64,000 nt of DNA from a bacterium (lineage in GTDB: Bacteria > Actinomycetota > Acidimicrobiia > Acidimicrobiales > Bin134). The DNA lies in contig JAPPMA010000094.1 of NCBI GenBank assembly GCA_028819295.1, forward strand, positions 50,693 to 114,692, read 5' to 3'. The notes under the pieces were generated by a model. The model was not told the origin of the DNA. It did not search any database and worked only from the letters and a program-made list of their open reading frames with translations. Positions 7,099-16,028 of this stretch are shown here, in pieces. The first letter of the stretch is position 1. Each line of letters begins with the position of its first letter. A program made the translations under genes and the position numbers.

Positions 7099-8916
7099 CT
7101 ATCCCTTGGCGGTGAATTCCAAGAGGATGATGCCGGCATCAGTCTGGAACACGCCGGACACCTCATCAGTCCAGTAGTAGCCGACCTCGCCCTTGCTGGT
7201 GACGATCACCGGCACCTGGTAGGCGAACTCGCGCTGGAAGCGGCTGTAGCCCTCGTAGCGCTCCTCGAAGGTGACGCCCTCTCGACCCTGCTTGAGGGAG
7301 GCGTCGAACTCCGGATAGCACGCCTTGGCCCAGTTGCGGGACGAGACGTTGGGACCGCACACGCCGTCCTCGGTGGAGTCGCCGAAGTACACGTCGTACA
7401 TGTAGTCGGGGTCACCAACGGGAATGGCCCACGGGTTGGCCACCGATTCGCCGCCGAACACCGCGCCGACCATCTCGCCGACCTCCACGCAATTGGCGGT
7501 GGCAGAGATGCCCACCTCAGCCCACATGGCAATCAAGCTCTCAGTGAGGAGCACGTTCTCCGGAGAGGTTGTGCAGTAGGTCTGGAACTCCAGCGGACCG
7601 CCCAGTTGCGCTTCACACTCTTCGAGCGCGGCAGCCGACGCGTCCTCGTCAAAGCCCGGCAGCACTGCTTCGGGATCGGTCCACGGAGAACCGGGCCTCA
7701 TCAAACTGCGGATCATGTTGTTGAGGCCGTCGTACACAATCTCGTTGATGGTTTCGTAGTCGATGGCGTGGGCCGCAGCCACCCGGCACTCCCGGATGTT
7801 GAACGGCTCTTTCACGTTGTTGAGCATCCAGTATCCGCCGTGGCTGTCGATACGAGAGGTGGTGTTGACACCCTCGGCGATGGCGTCCTGCAAATTCTGG
7901 GGATGGCGGTCGTAGGCGATGTCGAGGTCGCCGGCGTTGAAGGCGTTGTAGCGCTGCGGCGGGTCGATGATGGGCTTGAAGATCACGCTGTCCAGGTACG
8001 GGCAGCCCTCCCGGAAGTAGTCAGGATTGCGCACCACAACGGCTTGGTCGTCTTGGACCCACGACTCAAGCATGAACGGGCCGGCGCCCACGCCGACCGG
8101 ATTGATGTTGACATCTGAGTTGAGGCCGGTTTCCGGGTCCTGTCCAGCCTGGTAGGTGGTGGGCGACATCATCCACGCCATGCGGGCGGCGAAGATCTGC
8201 GGGAACACCGCGTTCTTGCTGGTGGCAGTGAGCTCAATGGTGTAGTCGTCGATCTTCTCCCATGAGGCGATCAGATCGGCCTGGGCCCGGGACTGCGATC
8301 CAATGTCTGGATTCTGGTGGTGCTCGACATTCCAGATGAACGCATCGACATCCAGCGGGGTGCCGTCGGTGAAGTTGACGCCCTCGCGCAGCTTCAGCGT
8401 GAACACCTCGTTGTCCTCAGAAGAGATGCTCTCGGCGAGTCCGGGCACCAGTTGGCCGGTGGCAATGTCCTCGTAGAACAGCGCCCCGTAGATGGAGATC
8501 ATCTGAGTTCCGCCCAGCGAGGCCCCGCCTTGGATCAAAGTGGGATCCCAGCCGGTGATCTCACCGAACATGCCGATGGTCAGCGCTCCACCCGTGGGCC
8601 GCCCGTCGGAGCAGTCTGTCGAGAGGATCTCACCAGAGATATACCCGGTGTTGCCGGTGGGCACCCCTCCCTCTACTTCCTCCACCTCTTCGGAGTCCTC
8701 GATGACCACCACCGCTTCTTCGGGCTCTTCGGCGGGGGCCACCTCGGCAGGGGCCTGCTCGGAGGGAGCCTCTTCAGCGGGGGCCTCTTCGGCAGGGGCG
8801 GGTGCTGCGGTTCCCGCGGTTACACCGGCGTCTTCGTCATCATCGTTGCCGCAGGCGACAGCGAACACTGCCAGTGCCAACATGACGGCAAAGAACCTCA
8901 ACCAACGCGATTTCAT
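7099..8916 (-). CDS. ABC transporter substrate-binding lipoprotein, peptide/nickel (SBP_bac_5) family
   Basis: A 605-aa lipoprotein starting MKSRWLRFFAVMLALAVFAVACGNDDDED: a signal peptide, a lipobox Cys, then an Ala/Glu/Pro linker. The family 5 binding fold follows (GALTIGMFGEITGWDP, FTLKLREGVNFTDGTPLDV, GVGAGPFMLESWV). I chose ATG 8916 because GAGGGGG lies 8 nt upstream; another ATG two codons earlier is too close to that site. It is first in the minus-strand run with the DppB/DppC permeases, so it is the natural receptor for them. Substrate not deducible. Confidence 0.92.
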   Translation of the reverse strand: MKSRWLRFFAVMLALAVFAVACGNDDDEDAGVTAGTAAPAPAEEAPAEEAPSEQAPAEVAPAEEPEEAVVVIEDSEEVEEVEGGVPTGNTGYISGEILSTDCSDGRPTGGALTIGMFGEITGWDPTLIQGGASLGGTQMISIYGALFYEDIATGQLVPGLAESISSEDNEVFTLKLREGVNFTDGTPLDVDAFIWNVEHHQNPDIGSQSRAQADLIASWEKIDDYTIELTATSKNAVFPQIFAARMAWMMSPTTYQAGQDPETGLNSDVNINPVGVGAGPFMLESWVQDDQAVVVRNPDYFREGCPYLDSVIFKPIIDPPQRYNAFNAGDLDIAYDRHPQNLQDAIAEGVNTTSRIDSHGGYWMLNNVKEPFNIRECRVAAAHAIDYETINEIVYDGLNNMIRSLMRPGSPWTDPEAVLPGFDEDASAAALEECEAQLGGPLEFQTYCTTSPENVLLTESLIAMWAEVGISATANCVEVGEMVGAVFGGESVANPWAIPVGDPDYMYDVYFGDSTEDGVCGPNVSSRNWAKACYPEFDASLKQGREGVTFEERYEGYSRFQREFAYQVPVIVTSKGEVGYYWTDEVSGVFQTDAGIILLEFTAKG

Positions 8917-9021
8917 GAGCATGACCCCCTCGGGTTTGTCTGTGGGCAACCGGGTATTGTCGGGCTGCAAGTTCTCAGACTCTAGGTATCCATTGGGAAC
9001 TCGTGCAAAATGTCGCCTGGT

Positions 9022-9558
9022 CTATGACTGCAACCGAGCGGCGGCGGGGGCAAGCTCCCGCTCCAGACGGTCGGCAATTTGCCGAAAATAATGCAGAGAC
9101 TCGCCGATGGGGTCGGGAATCTCGTCGGCTGCCCGGCCGAAGAGCCGGGCGTTGGCCTGGGTGTCGCGCCGTGCGTGCAGCCGACCCACCCAACCTTGGG
9201 CATCAGCCCCGTTGAGGTTGCCGATCTGGTCGGCAAGGCGACTCAGCTCGGCAGGCAGGAACGTGGCCGCCGCCTTGGATTCGCTGCGGGCTGCCACCGC
9301 CCAGCCGTGGTTGCGGGTCATGGCCACTATCAGGTCGGACTCGTCCACCAGGTACTCCGAAAGGCGGCGGCTGCGATGGGCCGACAAGTCGAGCCCCCGC
9401 TCGGCCATGGCGGCAACGGCGTGCTCGTGGGCCGGCCGCCCGCTCCAGTCCATAGTGCCGGCCGAACCCACTTCGACCTCGGACGCCATGTGGGCGAACA
9501 GCGCCTCGGCCATGGGAGAGCGGCAGATATTCCCAGTGCAGACGAACAGAACCCTGAT
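9022..9558 (-). CDS. Low-molecular-weight protein-tyrosine phosphatase, non-ATG start
   Basis: The catalytic P-loop, VCTGNICRSP (CX5R), is coded at 9515-9543, upstream of the first ATG at 9513. It reads in frame as RVLFVCTGNICRSPMAEALF, the usual N-terminus of this family. Between the upstream gene's TAG (9568-9570) and the P-loop the codons are ACT GCC GCC ATC AGG GTT CTG TTC. Initiation must therefore use ATC (9556-9558) or another rare codon, probably by re-initiation after the upstream stop. The general-acid DP motif is at EIPDPIGES. About 178 aa with this start. It dephosphorylates phosphotyrosine; arsenate reductase-like activity is the alternative. Confidence 0.85.
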   Translation of the reverse strand: MRVLFVCTGNICRSPMAEALFAHMASEVEVGSAGTMDWSGRPAHEHAVAAMAERGLDLSAHRSRRLSEYLVDESDLIVAMTRNHGWAVAARSESKAAATFLPAELSRLADQIGNLNGADAQGWVGRLHARRDTQANARLFGRAADEIPDPIGESLHYFRQIADRLERELAPAAARLQS

Positions 9559-9567
9559 GGCGGCAGT

Positions 9568-11226
9568 CTACGGCTCAGCGAGGGTGTATTTTGCGCCGCG
9601 CCCGGCGCCCGACTTCACCAACCGACCCTGCTCGACAAGGTTGCGCAAAAGCCCCAAGGCCACAGAACGCGACACGCCGAATCCCTCCTGCACTCGCGAG
9701 TTGGCGACCGGCCCATCGATTCCCCAACCCAAGACAATCGCCTGCATTTCTTCGCGGCTCAACGGGCGGCCGCGCGGCGCGGGAACCGCCGACGCCAAGC
9801 GGTAGCGGGTGCCAGCACCCTCGCCTCTCTGCTCCAGCAACCCCATCTCGCATAGGCGCTGAAGGGTGTTGCGGGCCGGGGACACCCCGACATCGAGCAT
9901 GGACCGAACTGCCGTGTTGGTGAGCCCGACACCCCTCAGCGCCTCAGCAAGCACACGGCGGTCGCCGGGATGCAGCTCGAACTCGCCCCCAACCTCATAA
10001 GTCCAGGCCAGTTCCTCAGGCGTCACCGGCCCGACCGTCGGCAGCACCACCCTCACCCAACCCTCGGGTGCTTCCTCGAACCTCGGCTCGAAGCGCAGCG
10101 CGGCGGCCATTTCGTGTCGAACGAGGTCGATTCCCCGTCCTGCGTCTTCGGCAAGCTCGAACGCTCTCAAAACATTGATCACCGCCCGGTTGCGGGCGAA
10201 ATGCGCCTCGCCGATGTTGTCGCTGGTCACGCCGCCCGCAAATCCTCCCGGCGAGACCACTACCAACTCCCGCGGCATCAGATGCACCTCGATGGCGGCG
10301 CCGGAAAGCTGATAGTCGCGATGGGCCACGGCATTGGCCAGCACCTCGCGCAGCGCATCAACGGGAAGGCGAGGCAGCTCGTGGCGAATAGTCCGAACCA
10401 CCATGAGGTCGAAACCGATCTCGTCGATGATCCACCCCACCGCGTCGCCCACCTGCTGACGGGGTGTGCCTGTGAATACTTCGCGCCGGTCATATTCGCG
10501 GCTGCCCTCGCCGTAGCGGAAAACCTCAATGCAGAACTTGCCCAATGCCGCCTGCGCCTCTTCCACAAGATAGAGAGCACCGGCAAAAGTGAGTATGCCA
10601 GTTTGATCTCCCGCAACGGCGAGGCCCCGCTGGGACAGGGCCGAAGCCAACACGGCTGGTGAATGGCTGGGATCGATTCCCAGGGCTAGGCAGAGTTGGC
10701 CCAACAACTCCGGGGCAGCATCGTCAACCGACCAGGGTGACGGGCTGGCCTCAAAGGCCCCGGGGAGTCGCTCGTTGAGCAGCTGCCGCAGCTCTCGGCC
10801 CAACAGGGGCAGATTCTGCTTGCCCCGGCGAACCAATGCACGCCCGTTCGAAGTCTGGGCAATGCCGTCATGTCGCCGGCCCACAGCGACCACGGTGACC
10901 CTGTCCCGACCCACTTCCATACCGGATATCTGGACCAGTCCGGGCGATTCGATCTGGCCGACCATTTCCCAGAGGTTCTTTTCCAACCCCTCATTGAGCG
11001 GACAGCCGACTATGCGACCCCGATCGTCCACACCGAGGATGAGGATGCCTCCGTCGGCGTTTGAGAAAGCGACGATTGCCTCTTGGATGGGACGCCGCCC
11101 CGTTCCAGCCTTCCACTCGACGTGCTGCCCCTCGCCGGGAAACGCTTCTGTGAACTCCTCAGGAGTCAGACGAGTCGGCAGCTCGCGGCCAAACCAAGAA
11201 ATGCGAGAAAACGCACTATTCGTCAT
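9568..11226 (-). CDS. AlbA_2 (Schlafen-like) domain and HATPase-containing putative DNA-binding regulator
   Basis: 552 aa. Residues ~20-140 carry the AlbA_2/divergent AAA_4 domain (QHVEWKAGTG, AFSNADGGILILGVDDRG). Residues ~290-400 resemble the RecG-C/HATPase_c_4 segment (LREVLANAVAHRDYQ, then the ELAEDAGRGIDLVRHEM box). The C-terminal third has two winged-helix-like stretches (NTLQRLCEMGLLEQRG and SVALGLLRNLVEQGRL). Proteins of this build are usually called transcriptional regulators or RecG-like ATPases; roles are poorly known. It is followed directly by the phosphatase. A 9-bp inverted repeat straddles its start. Confidence 0.85.
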   Translation of the reverse strand: MTNSAFSRISWFGRELPTRLTPEEFTEAFPGEGQHVEWKAGTGRRPIQEAIVAFSNADGGILILGVDDRGRIVGCPLNEGLEKNLWEMVGQIESPGLVQISGMEVGRDRVTVVAVGRRHDGIAQTSNGRALVRRGKQNLPLLGRELRQLLNERLPGAFEASPSPWSVDDAAPELLGQLCLALGIDPSHSPAVLASALSQRGLAVAGDQTGILTFAGALYLVEEAQAALGKFCIEVFRYGEGSREYDRREVFTGTPRQQVGDAVGWIIDEIGFDLMVVRTIRHELPRLPVDALREVLANAVAHRDYQLSGAAIEVHLMPRELVVVSPGGFAGGVTSDNIGEAHFARNRAVINVLRAFELAEDAGRGIDLVRHEMAAALRFEPRFEEAPEGWVRVVLPTVGPVTPEELAWTYEVGGEFELHPGDRRVLAEALRGVGLTNTAVRSMLDVGVSPARNTLQRLCEMGLLEQRGEGAGTRYRLASAVPAPRGRPLSREEMQAIVLGWGIDGPVANSRVQEGFGVSRSVALGLLRNLVEQGRLVKSGAGRGAKYTLAEP

Positions 11227-11276
11227 CAGAACATCTTATATCAACTACTTGGAGCGAGTGGTGCAATAATAGTGCG
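11212..11276. promoter_or_regulatory. 9-bp inverted repeat around the start of the AlbA_2 gene
   Basis: CGCACTATT (11212-11220, inside codons 3-5) and AATAGTGCG (11268-11276, upstream) are exact complements 47 bp apart, bracketing the divergent promoter gap between this gene and the CoA-transferase gene. It is a candidate binding site for the encoded regulator; inference only. Confidence 0.35.
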
Positions 11277-11333
11277 ATTGTGGGAGATGTGATAAACCTG
11301 GCTGGGCAATCAACGGCTTTCTAAGCTCAACCC

Positions 11334-12536
11334 ATGGCAGGTCCGATGGATGGCGTGAAGGTGGTCGAGCTGGGGGTGTGGGTGGCCGGCCCCGCGACGG
11401 GCGGGATCTTGAGCGACTGGGGGGCCGACGTGGTCAAGATCGAACCCCCCGCCGGCGACCCGTCCCGCACATTCCAGCGGATGCTGAGCGGCGACATGCC
11501 CTCCAATCCGGTGTTCGAGTTGGACAACCGGTCGAAGCGGTCGGTGGTGGTCGATCTGGCCAGCGACGAGGGCCGAGCCATCGCGGCAGAGATCATCGAT
11601 GAGGCCGACGTGTTCCTTACTAACCTGCGGCTGAGTGCACTCGATCGGCTGGGGCTGGACTATGAGTCCCTGGCCGCCCGCAACCCAGCGCTGGTGTACT
11701 GCGCCATCACCGGCTACGGGCTCGAAGGCCCCGACGCCGACCGCCCGGCCTACGACATCGCCGCCTTCTGGGCCCGCTCGGGCATCGCCGCCCAGCTCAC
11801 CCCGCCGGGCGGCGCGCTGCCCTTCCAGCGGGGCGGCATGGGCGACCACAACGTGGGCCTTGCCGGCGCAGCGGCCATCAGCGCGGCGCTGTACCACCGG
11901 GAGCGAACCGGCCAGGGCCAGATGGTGTCCACCTCGCTGTTCCGGGAGGGCATGTACACCATCGGCTTCGACCTCAACATCTTGCTGATGTGGGGTCTGA
12001 ACATGGCGGTGGGCACCCGGGAGGCCATGGGCAACCCGGCCATCAACAACTACACCGCGGGCGATGGCCGCCGCTTCTGGGTGGTGGGCTTAGAGGGCGA
12101 CCGCCACTGGCCCCCGCTGGCTCGGGCGGTGGGCCATCCCGAGTGGATCGACGACGAGCGGTTTGCCACCGCCCGCGACCGAGCCGTCAACGCGGTGGAG
12201 CTGATCGCGGCGCTGGATGAGGCGTTCGCCGAGCGACCGCTGGAGGAGTGGGCCGAGATCTTCGCCGCCGAGCCCGACATGTTCTGGGCCCCGGTGAACA
12301 CCCTCGACGACGTGCTGGCCGACCCCCAGACCGGCCCGTCGGGAGCGCTGGTGGAGGTGCCCGACGGGGCCACCGGCACCACGATGCTGGCCACCCCGGT
12401 GGACTTCCACGGCACCCCGTGGGCGCCGCGCGCCCTAGCCCCCGGCCTGGGCGAGCACACCGACGAGGTGCTGGCCGAGCTCGGACGCACCCCCGAGCAG
12501 ATCGCAGCGTTGCGGGCCCGCGGCACCGTGGCCTGA
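11334..12536 (+). CDS. CoA-transferase, family III (CaiB/BaiF)
   Basis: 400 aa, cytoplasmic, moving CoA between carboxylic acids. The N-terminal Rossmann-like part reads VKVVELGVWVAGPATGGILSDWGADVVKIEPP, and the catalytic Asp is expected at residue 171 in GGMGDHNVGLAG. Length and layout match the family. Substrate not deducible. It lies 33 bp before the molybdopterin oxidoreductase, so the two may form a small catabolic operon. No good ribosome site is seen at the ATG. Confidence 0.92.
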   Translation: MAGPMDGVKVVELGVWVAGPATGGILSDWGADVVKIEPPAGDPSRTFQRMLSGDMPSNPVFELDNRSKRSVVVDLASDEGRAIAAEIIDEADVFLTNLRLSALDRLGLDYESLAARNPALVYCAITGYGLEGPDADRPAYDIAAFWARSGIAAQLTPPGGALPFQRGGMGDHNVGLAGAAAISAALYHRERTGQGQMVSTSLFREGMYTIGFDLNILLMWGLNMAVGTREAMGNPAINNYTAGDGRRFWVVGLEGDRHWPPLARAVGHPEWIDDERFATARDRAVNAVELIAALDEAFAERPLEEWAEIFAAEPDMFWAPVNTLDDVLADPQTGPSGALVEVPDGATGTTMLATPVDFHGTPWAPRALAPGLGEHTDEVLAELGRTPEQIAALRARGTVA

Positions 12537-12569
12537 GACTCTTTTGGAGCAGGTCCATAAGATGTCGCC

Positions 12570-14627
12570 GTGAGTCAGACCGCTTCTACTCCAACGCTCC
12601 TTCGGCGGGCCGACGGAGCATCGGCCAAGCCCGGAGCGTTGTCTGGGGTTCGGGAGGTCCACTCCTTCTGTCGCATCTGCATCGCCATGTGCGGCATCAC
12701 CGTCACCGTGGAGGGCGGCCGGGTACTCAAAGTTCGCGGCGACGACGCCCACCCCATCTCCAAGGGCTACACCTGCCCGAAGGGCCGGGCGCTGCCCGAA
12801 TGGCACCACCATCCCAACCGGTTGGACCAACCCTTCATCAACGGCCAGGCCGTGGGGTGGGACCGCTGCCTCGATGACCTGGGAAAACGACTGGCCGACA
12901 TCATCGACGAGAGCGGACCCGACGCGGTGGCCATGTATCTGGCCAGCGGCTCGGCCTACGACGCCAACGGTCGCCGGGCCGCAGACCGGTTTCTCACCGC
13001 CATCGGCTCCCGCCAGAAATACACCGCCACCACCATCGACACCCCCATGCGCCCGCTGGTGGCCGAGCTCATGGGCGGGTGGTCGGGGCTCACCCCCATG
13101 TGGGACCAGGAGTCGGCGCGAATGCTCCTTCTGGCAGGGATAAACCCAGTGGTATCCCACGGCCACAGCAACGGCTTGGCCGACCCCATTAGACGGCTGC
13201 GGGCCCAGCAGGAGCGGGGCCCGGTGTGGGTGATCGACCCGCGCCGCACCGAGACCGCCCGGCTGGCCGACCGCCATCTGGCGCCCTGGCCCAGCACCGA
13301 CCACCTCATCCTGGGCTGGCTGGTTCGAGAGCTGCTGGCCGACGGCGCTGACTGGGATTACCTGCGCAACCATGCAGACGGGATCGACGACCTAGCCGCT
13401 GCGGTGGCCCCATTCACTCTGGACCGCGCCGCAACCGGAACCGGATTGGACCCGACCGACCTGCTCGACCTTTTGCAGGCAGTGCGGTCGGCGGGCCGGC
13501 TGTCGGTGCTGTCGGGCACCGGCGTGTCCATGGGCCGCCACGCCAACGTGACCGAGTGGCTGCTGTGGGCATTGGCGGTGGTGACCGGCTCCTACGACCA
13601 GCCCGGCGGGATGTGGTTCAACCCCGGCTACCTGCTCCAGTTCGACACCCGGAGCTGGCAGCCCACCGACGGCCATCCCGAACCGGGACCGGCCAGCCGC
13701 CCCGAGCTTCCCCGCCGGTTCGGGGAATACCCGTGTGCCGCCCTGGTGGACGAGATCGAGGCCGGCAATGTGCGGGCACTGATAGTGGTGGGCGGCAACC
13801 CGCTGATCGCCTTTCCCGACCACTGCCGGACCCAGGCGGCGCTCGCCGCCCTGGAGGTGTTGGCGGTGGCCGATGTGGTGGAAACCGACACCACCGCGCT
13901 GGCCACCCACCTGCTGCCCGTCGCCGGACAGATGGAGCGGGCCGACCTGCCCTGGATGCTGGATGCCTACCAGCCCGCCATCGCCACCCACTACACCCCG
14001 GCGGTGGTGCCACCCGGCGCCGACCGCCGGCTCATGTGGCAGGTCTTCGCCGAGCTGGGGCGCCGTCTGGGAGTGGGCGTGCTGCCCCGGGGGATCGATC
14101 CCGACACCGCCACCGATGAGGATCTGCTGGCTCTGATCGCCGAGAGGGGCCGCAGCGACGCAGCCACCGTGCTGGCCGCCCGGCGGGGCTTGGTCGGCGA
14201 ATCCCGCCCGGTTCACGGCTGGGTACTCGACCGGGTGCTGCCCAACAGCCGCTGGCGATTGGCCCCCGAGCCGCTGGTGGCGCAGTTGGCCGACCTCGAC
14301 GAACCGGCCCCGGTGGTGCTGCTGCCCCGCCGCCAGATGCGGACCATGAACGGGCAGCTCCGCGACTTGGGCAACGTGGGCCCCGAAGTGCTGATCCATC
14401 CCGACCACGGCATCGCCGACGGCCAGCCGGTAAGGGTGCAAAGCGCCCACGGCGAACTGGTGGGCACAGCCCGCACCAGCGACGAGATCGCTCCGGGAGC
14501 AGTGTCCATCCCCCACGGCTGGGCCGACCCCAACGTCTGCGCCCTCACCACCGCCGAAGTCGACGTCGACCCCCTCACCGGCATGGTCTGGCAGTCGGGC
14601 CTGCCGGTGCGGCTCAGCCCGGCGTGA
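12570..14627 (+). CDS. Molybdopterin oxidoreductase with [4Fe-4S] site
   Basis: 685 aa, DMSO-reductase superfamily. The N-terminal cluster motif is Cys34-X2-Cys37-X3-Cys41 with Cys69 (CRICIAMC ... GYTCPKG). Then come the molybdopterin halves (VWVIDPRRTETARLAD, LIVVGGNPLIAFPD) and a C-terminal dinucleotide-binding domain (MNGQLRDLGNVGPEVLIHPDHG and IPHGWADPN). GTG start. No Tat motif, so probably cytoplasmic. Formate dehydrogenase-like or another catalytic subunit; the substrate cannot be told. No iron-sulfur partner subunit lies beside it. Confidence 0.88.
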   Translation: MSQTASTPTLLRRADGASAKPGALSGVREVHSFCRICIAMCGITVTVEGGRVLKVRGDDAHPISKGYTCPKGRALPEWHHHPNRLDQPFINGQAVGWDRCLDDLGKRLADIIDESGPDAVAMYLASGSAYDANGRRAADRFLTAIGSRQKYTATTIDTPMRPLVAELMGGWSGLTPMWDQESARMLLLAGINPVVSHGHSNGLADPIRRLRAQQERGPVWVIDPRRTETARLADRHLAPWPSTDHLILGWLVRELLADGADWDYLRNHADGIDDLAAAVAPFTLDRAATGTGLDPTDLLDLLQAVRSAGRLSVLSGTGVSMGRHANVTEWLLWALAVVTGSYDQPGGMWFNPGYLLQFDTRSWQPTDGHPEPGPASRPELPRRFGEYPCAALVDEIEAGNVRALIVVGGNPLIAFPDHCRTQAALAALEVLAVADVVETDTTALATHLLPVAGQMERADLPWMLDAYQPAIATHYTPAVVPPGADRRLMWQVFAELGRRLGVGVLPRGIDPDTATDEDLLALIAERGRSDAATVLAARRGLVGESRPVHGWVLDRVLPNSRWRLAPEPLVAQLADLDEPAPVVLLPRRQMRTMNGQLRDLGNVGPEVLIHPDHGIADGQPVRVQSAHGELVGTARTSDEIAPGAVSIPHGWADPNVCALTTAEVDVDPLTGMVWQSGLPVRLSPA

Positions 14628-14643
14628 TCTCTTGCCAGCCCGG

Positions 14644-14664
14644 AGGTAAGACAGTCTCTTACCT
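14644..14664. terminator. Perfect 8-bp hairpin in a convergent gap
   Basis: AGGTAAGA (14644-14651) and TCTTACCT (14657-14664) with a 5-nt loop, placed 17 bp after the oxidoreductase stop and facing the convergent MFS gene. There is no T run, so terminator function is suggested by position only. Confidence 0.45.
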
Positions 14665-14794
14665 GATCCGCCAAGAAACCAAGGCCTGGTGGACAAGTTG
14701 CTGGACTGTCCGGCCCAGGGCTGGTTTATGCCCATTGAATCCGAGACAACCGACTCACTCGAGCCGACATGACAGTGCTCGGGGATGTGTCCGA

Positions 14795-15994
14795 TTAGGA
14801 ACCAGCGGGTTCCGCCTCGCGCCGGCTGCGGCCATCAGGTCCCATGAGCTCCTCCCCCAGCGCGATCGCCCCAGCCAATGCCACCACCATGATTATCGAC
14901 GAGCCGGTGAAGAGCACTTCGGCGCCCCAGGCTTCATAGACCGGCCCAGTTGCCACCGCGGCGCTCCCCGCGACCGCCAAACCCATCGCACCATAAATCC
15001 CTTGGGCCGCGGCAGCCTGCTCGGTGGGCGCCGATATGGCCACCGCCAACTGCCCGGCTGGCATGGTGAACGCATCGAACATGGCGTGAAGCGCTGAGAC
15101 TGCGATGAGCACCCATAGGTACTCCACAAAGCCGTACACGAACATGCAGGCCACCGCTCCCATGATGGTTACCGCCATGACCCGAATCGGACCTCTGCGC
15201 TGAGCGTATTTTCCGCCGAAGGGCGCCAATGGGATCATCGGCAAGGCAAAAAGGCTGATAGACAGGCCGATGATCAGCGTGCTGGCCCCCAAGTCGTCGA
15301 GCAGCAGCGCCCATGAGGCCTCGAACACGCCGATGGTGGTGAAGAAGGCGATGCCGGCCAGAATCCCGGCCATCATCGGCCTGATTTCCAACAGTCGGAG
15401 TACGGGAACTCTCGTGTGAGTCGTGCCGCCAGCCGAAGTGTCCAGCTTCAGCACCCAGACATACACCAGGGCATAGAGCGCGGCCAAGAACCAGAACGGA
15501 GCATGCAGGTTGACGAAGTGGGCAAACACCGCGGCAACTAGTGGCCCGAGCACGAAACCGCTGATGTCGAATGCCCCCATAGCCCCCAAGTTGCTGCCCA
15601 TGTTGGACGGATCACGGGTAATGAGAATGCGACGAACGGCCGGGGCCACCATCCCGACGCCCGCACCGAGGAAGAAGCGAGCAACGATGAATTGCCAGGC
15701 ATTGCTGGCCGTCGCCATCCCCACCATGGAGATCATGGCCACGATGATCCCCATATGAACCAGCAATCGGATATGGCCTTTGTCGGCAAAGCGGGCCAAA
15801 CCAAACTGGGCGATGACCCCGGCATAGAGGCCTGCACCCGCGATCAGCCCAATTTCGAATCCGCTTACCCCGTACTCCTCTTCGATCTCGGCCAACAGGG
15901 TGAACACCGAGCCATAGCCCAGAGACAGCGAGCCGGTGACTGCGAAATAGGGAAGGAACTGGCGCGCCGAACCCAGGGGGGTGCTCACTGCCAT
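14795..15994 (-). CDS. MFS transporter
   Basis: 399 aa with about 12 hydrophobic segments and the major-facilitator pattern: ARFADKG in loop 2-3 and VARFFLGAGVGMVAPAVRR in TM4. The C-terminal half begins near IRPMMAGILAGIAFFTTIG and contains PLAPFGGKYAQRRGPIRVM. Likely drug or metabolite efflux; substrate unknown. It ends convergent to the oxidoreductase and sits 34 bp from the ABC permease gene downstream, so it could be read together with the importer or only be adjacent. Confidence 0.9.
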   Translation of the reverse strand: MAVSTPLGSARQFLPYFAVTGSLSLGYGSVFTLLAEIEEEYGVSGFEIGLIAGAGLYAGVIAQFGLARFADKGHIRLLVHMGIIVAMISMVGMATASNAWQFIVARFFLGAGVGMVAPAVRRILITRDPSNMGSNLGAMGAFDISGFVLGPLVAAVFAHFVNLHAPFWFLAALYALVYVWVLKLDTSAGGTTHTRVPVLRLLEIRPMMAGILAGIAFFTTIGVFEASWALLLDDLGASTLIIGLSISLFALPMIPLAPFGGKYAQRRGPIRVMAVTIMGAVACMFVYGFVEYLWVLIAVSALHAMFDAFTMPAGQLAVAISAPTEQAAAAQGIYGAMGLAVAGSAAVATGPVYEAWGAEVLFTGSSIIMVVALAGAIALGEELMGPDGRSRREAEPAGS

Positions 15995-16028
15995 CGGGGA
16001 ACCCTACTCCCCGCCGAGGACGATTGAC

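Noticed and set aside
130-8916. Treating both peptide-type binding proteins as one operon with DppB/DppC
   Set aside because: The first binding protein is 3 kb downstream of the permeases, beyond a plus-strand hydrolase and toxin-antitoxin pair, so it cannot be in the same transcript.
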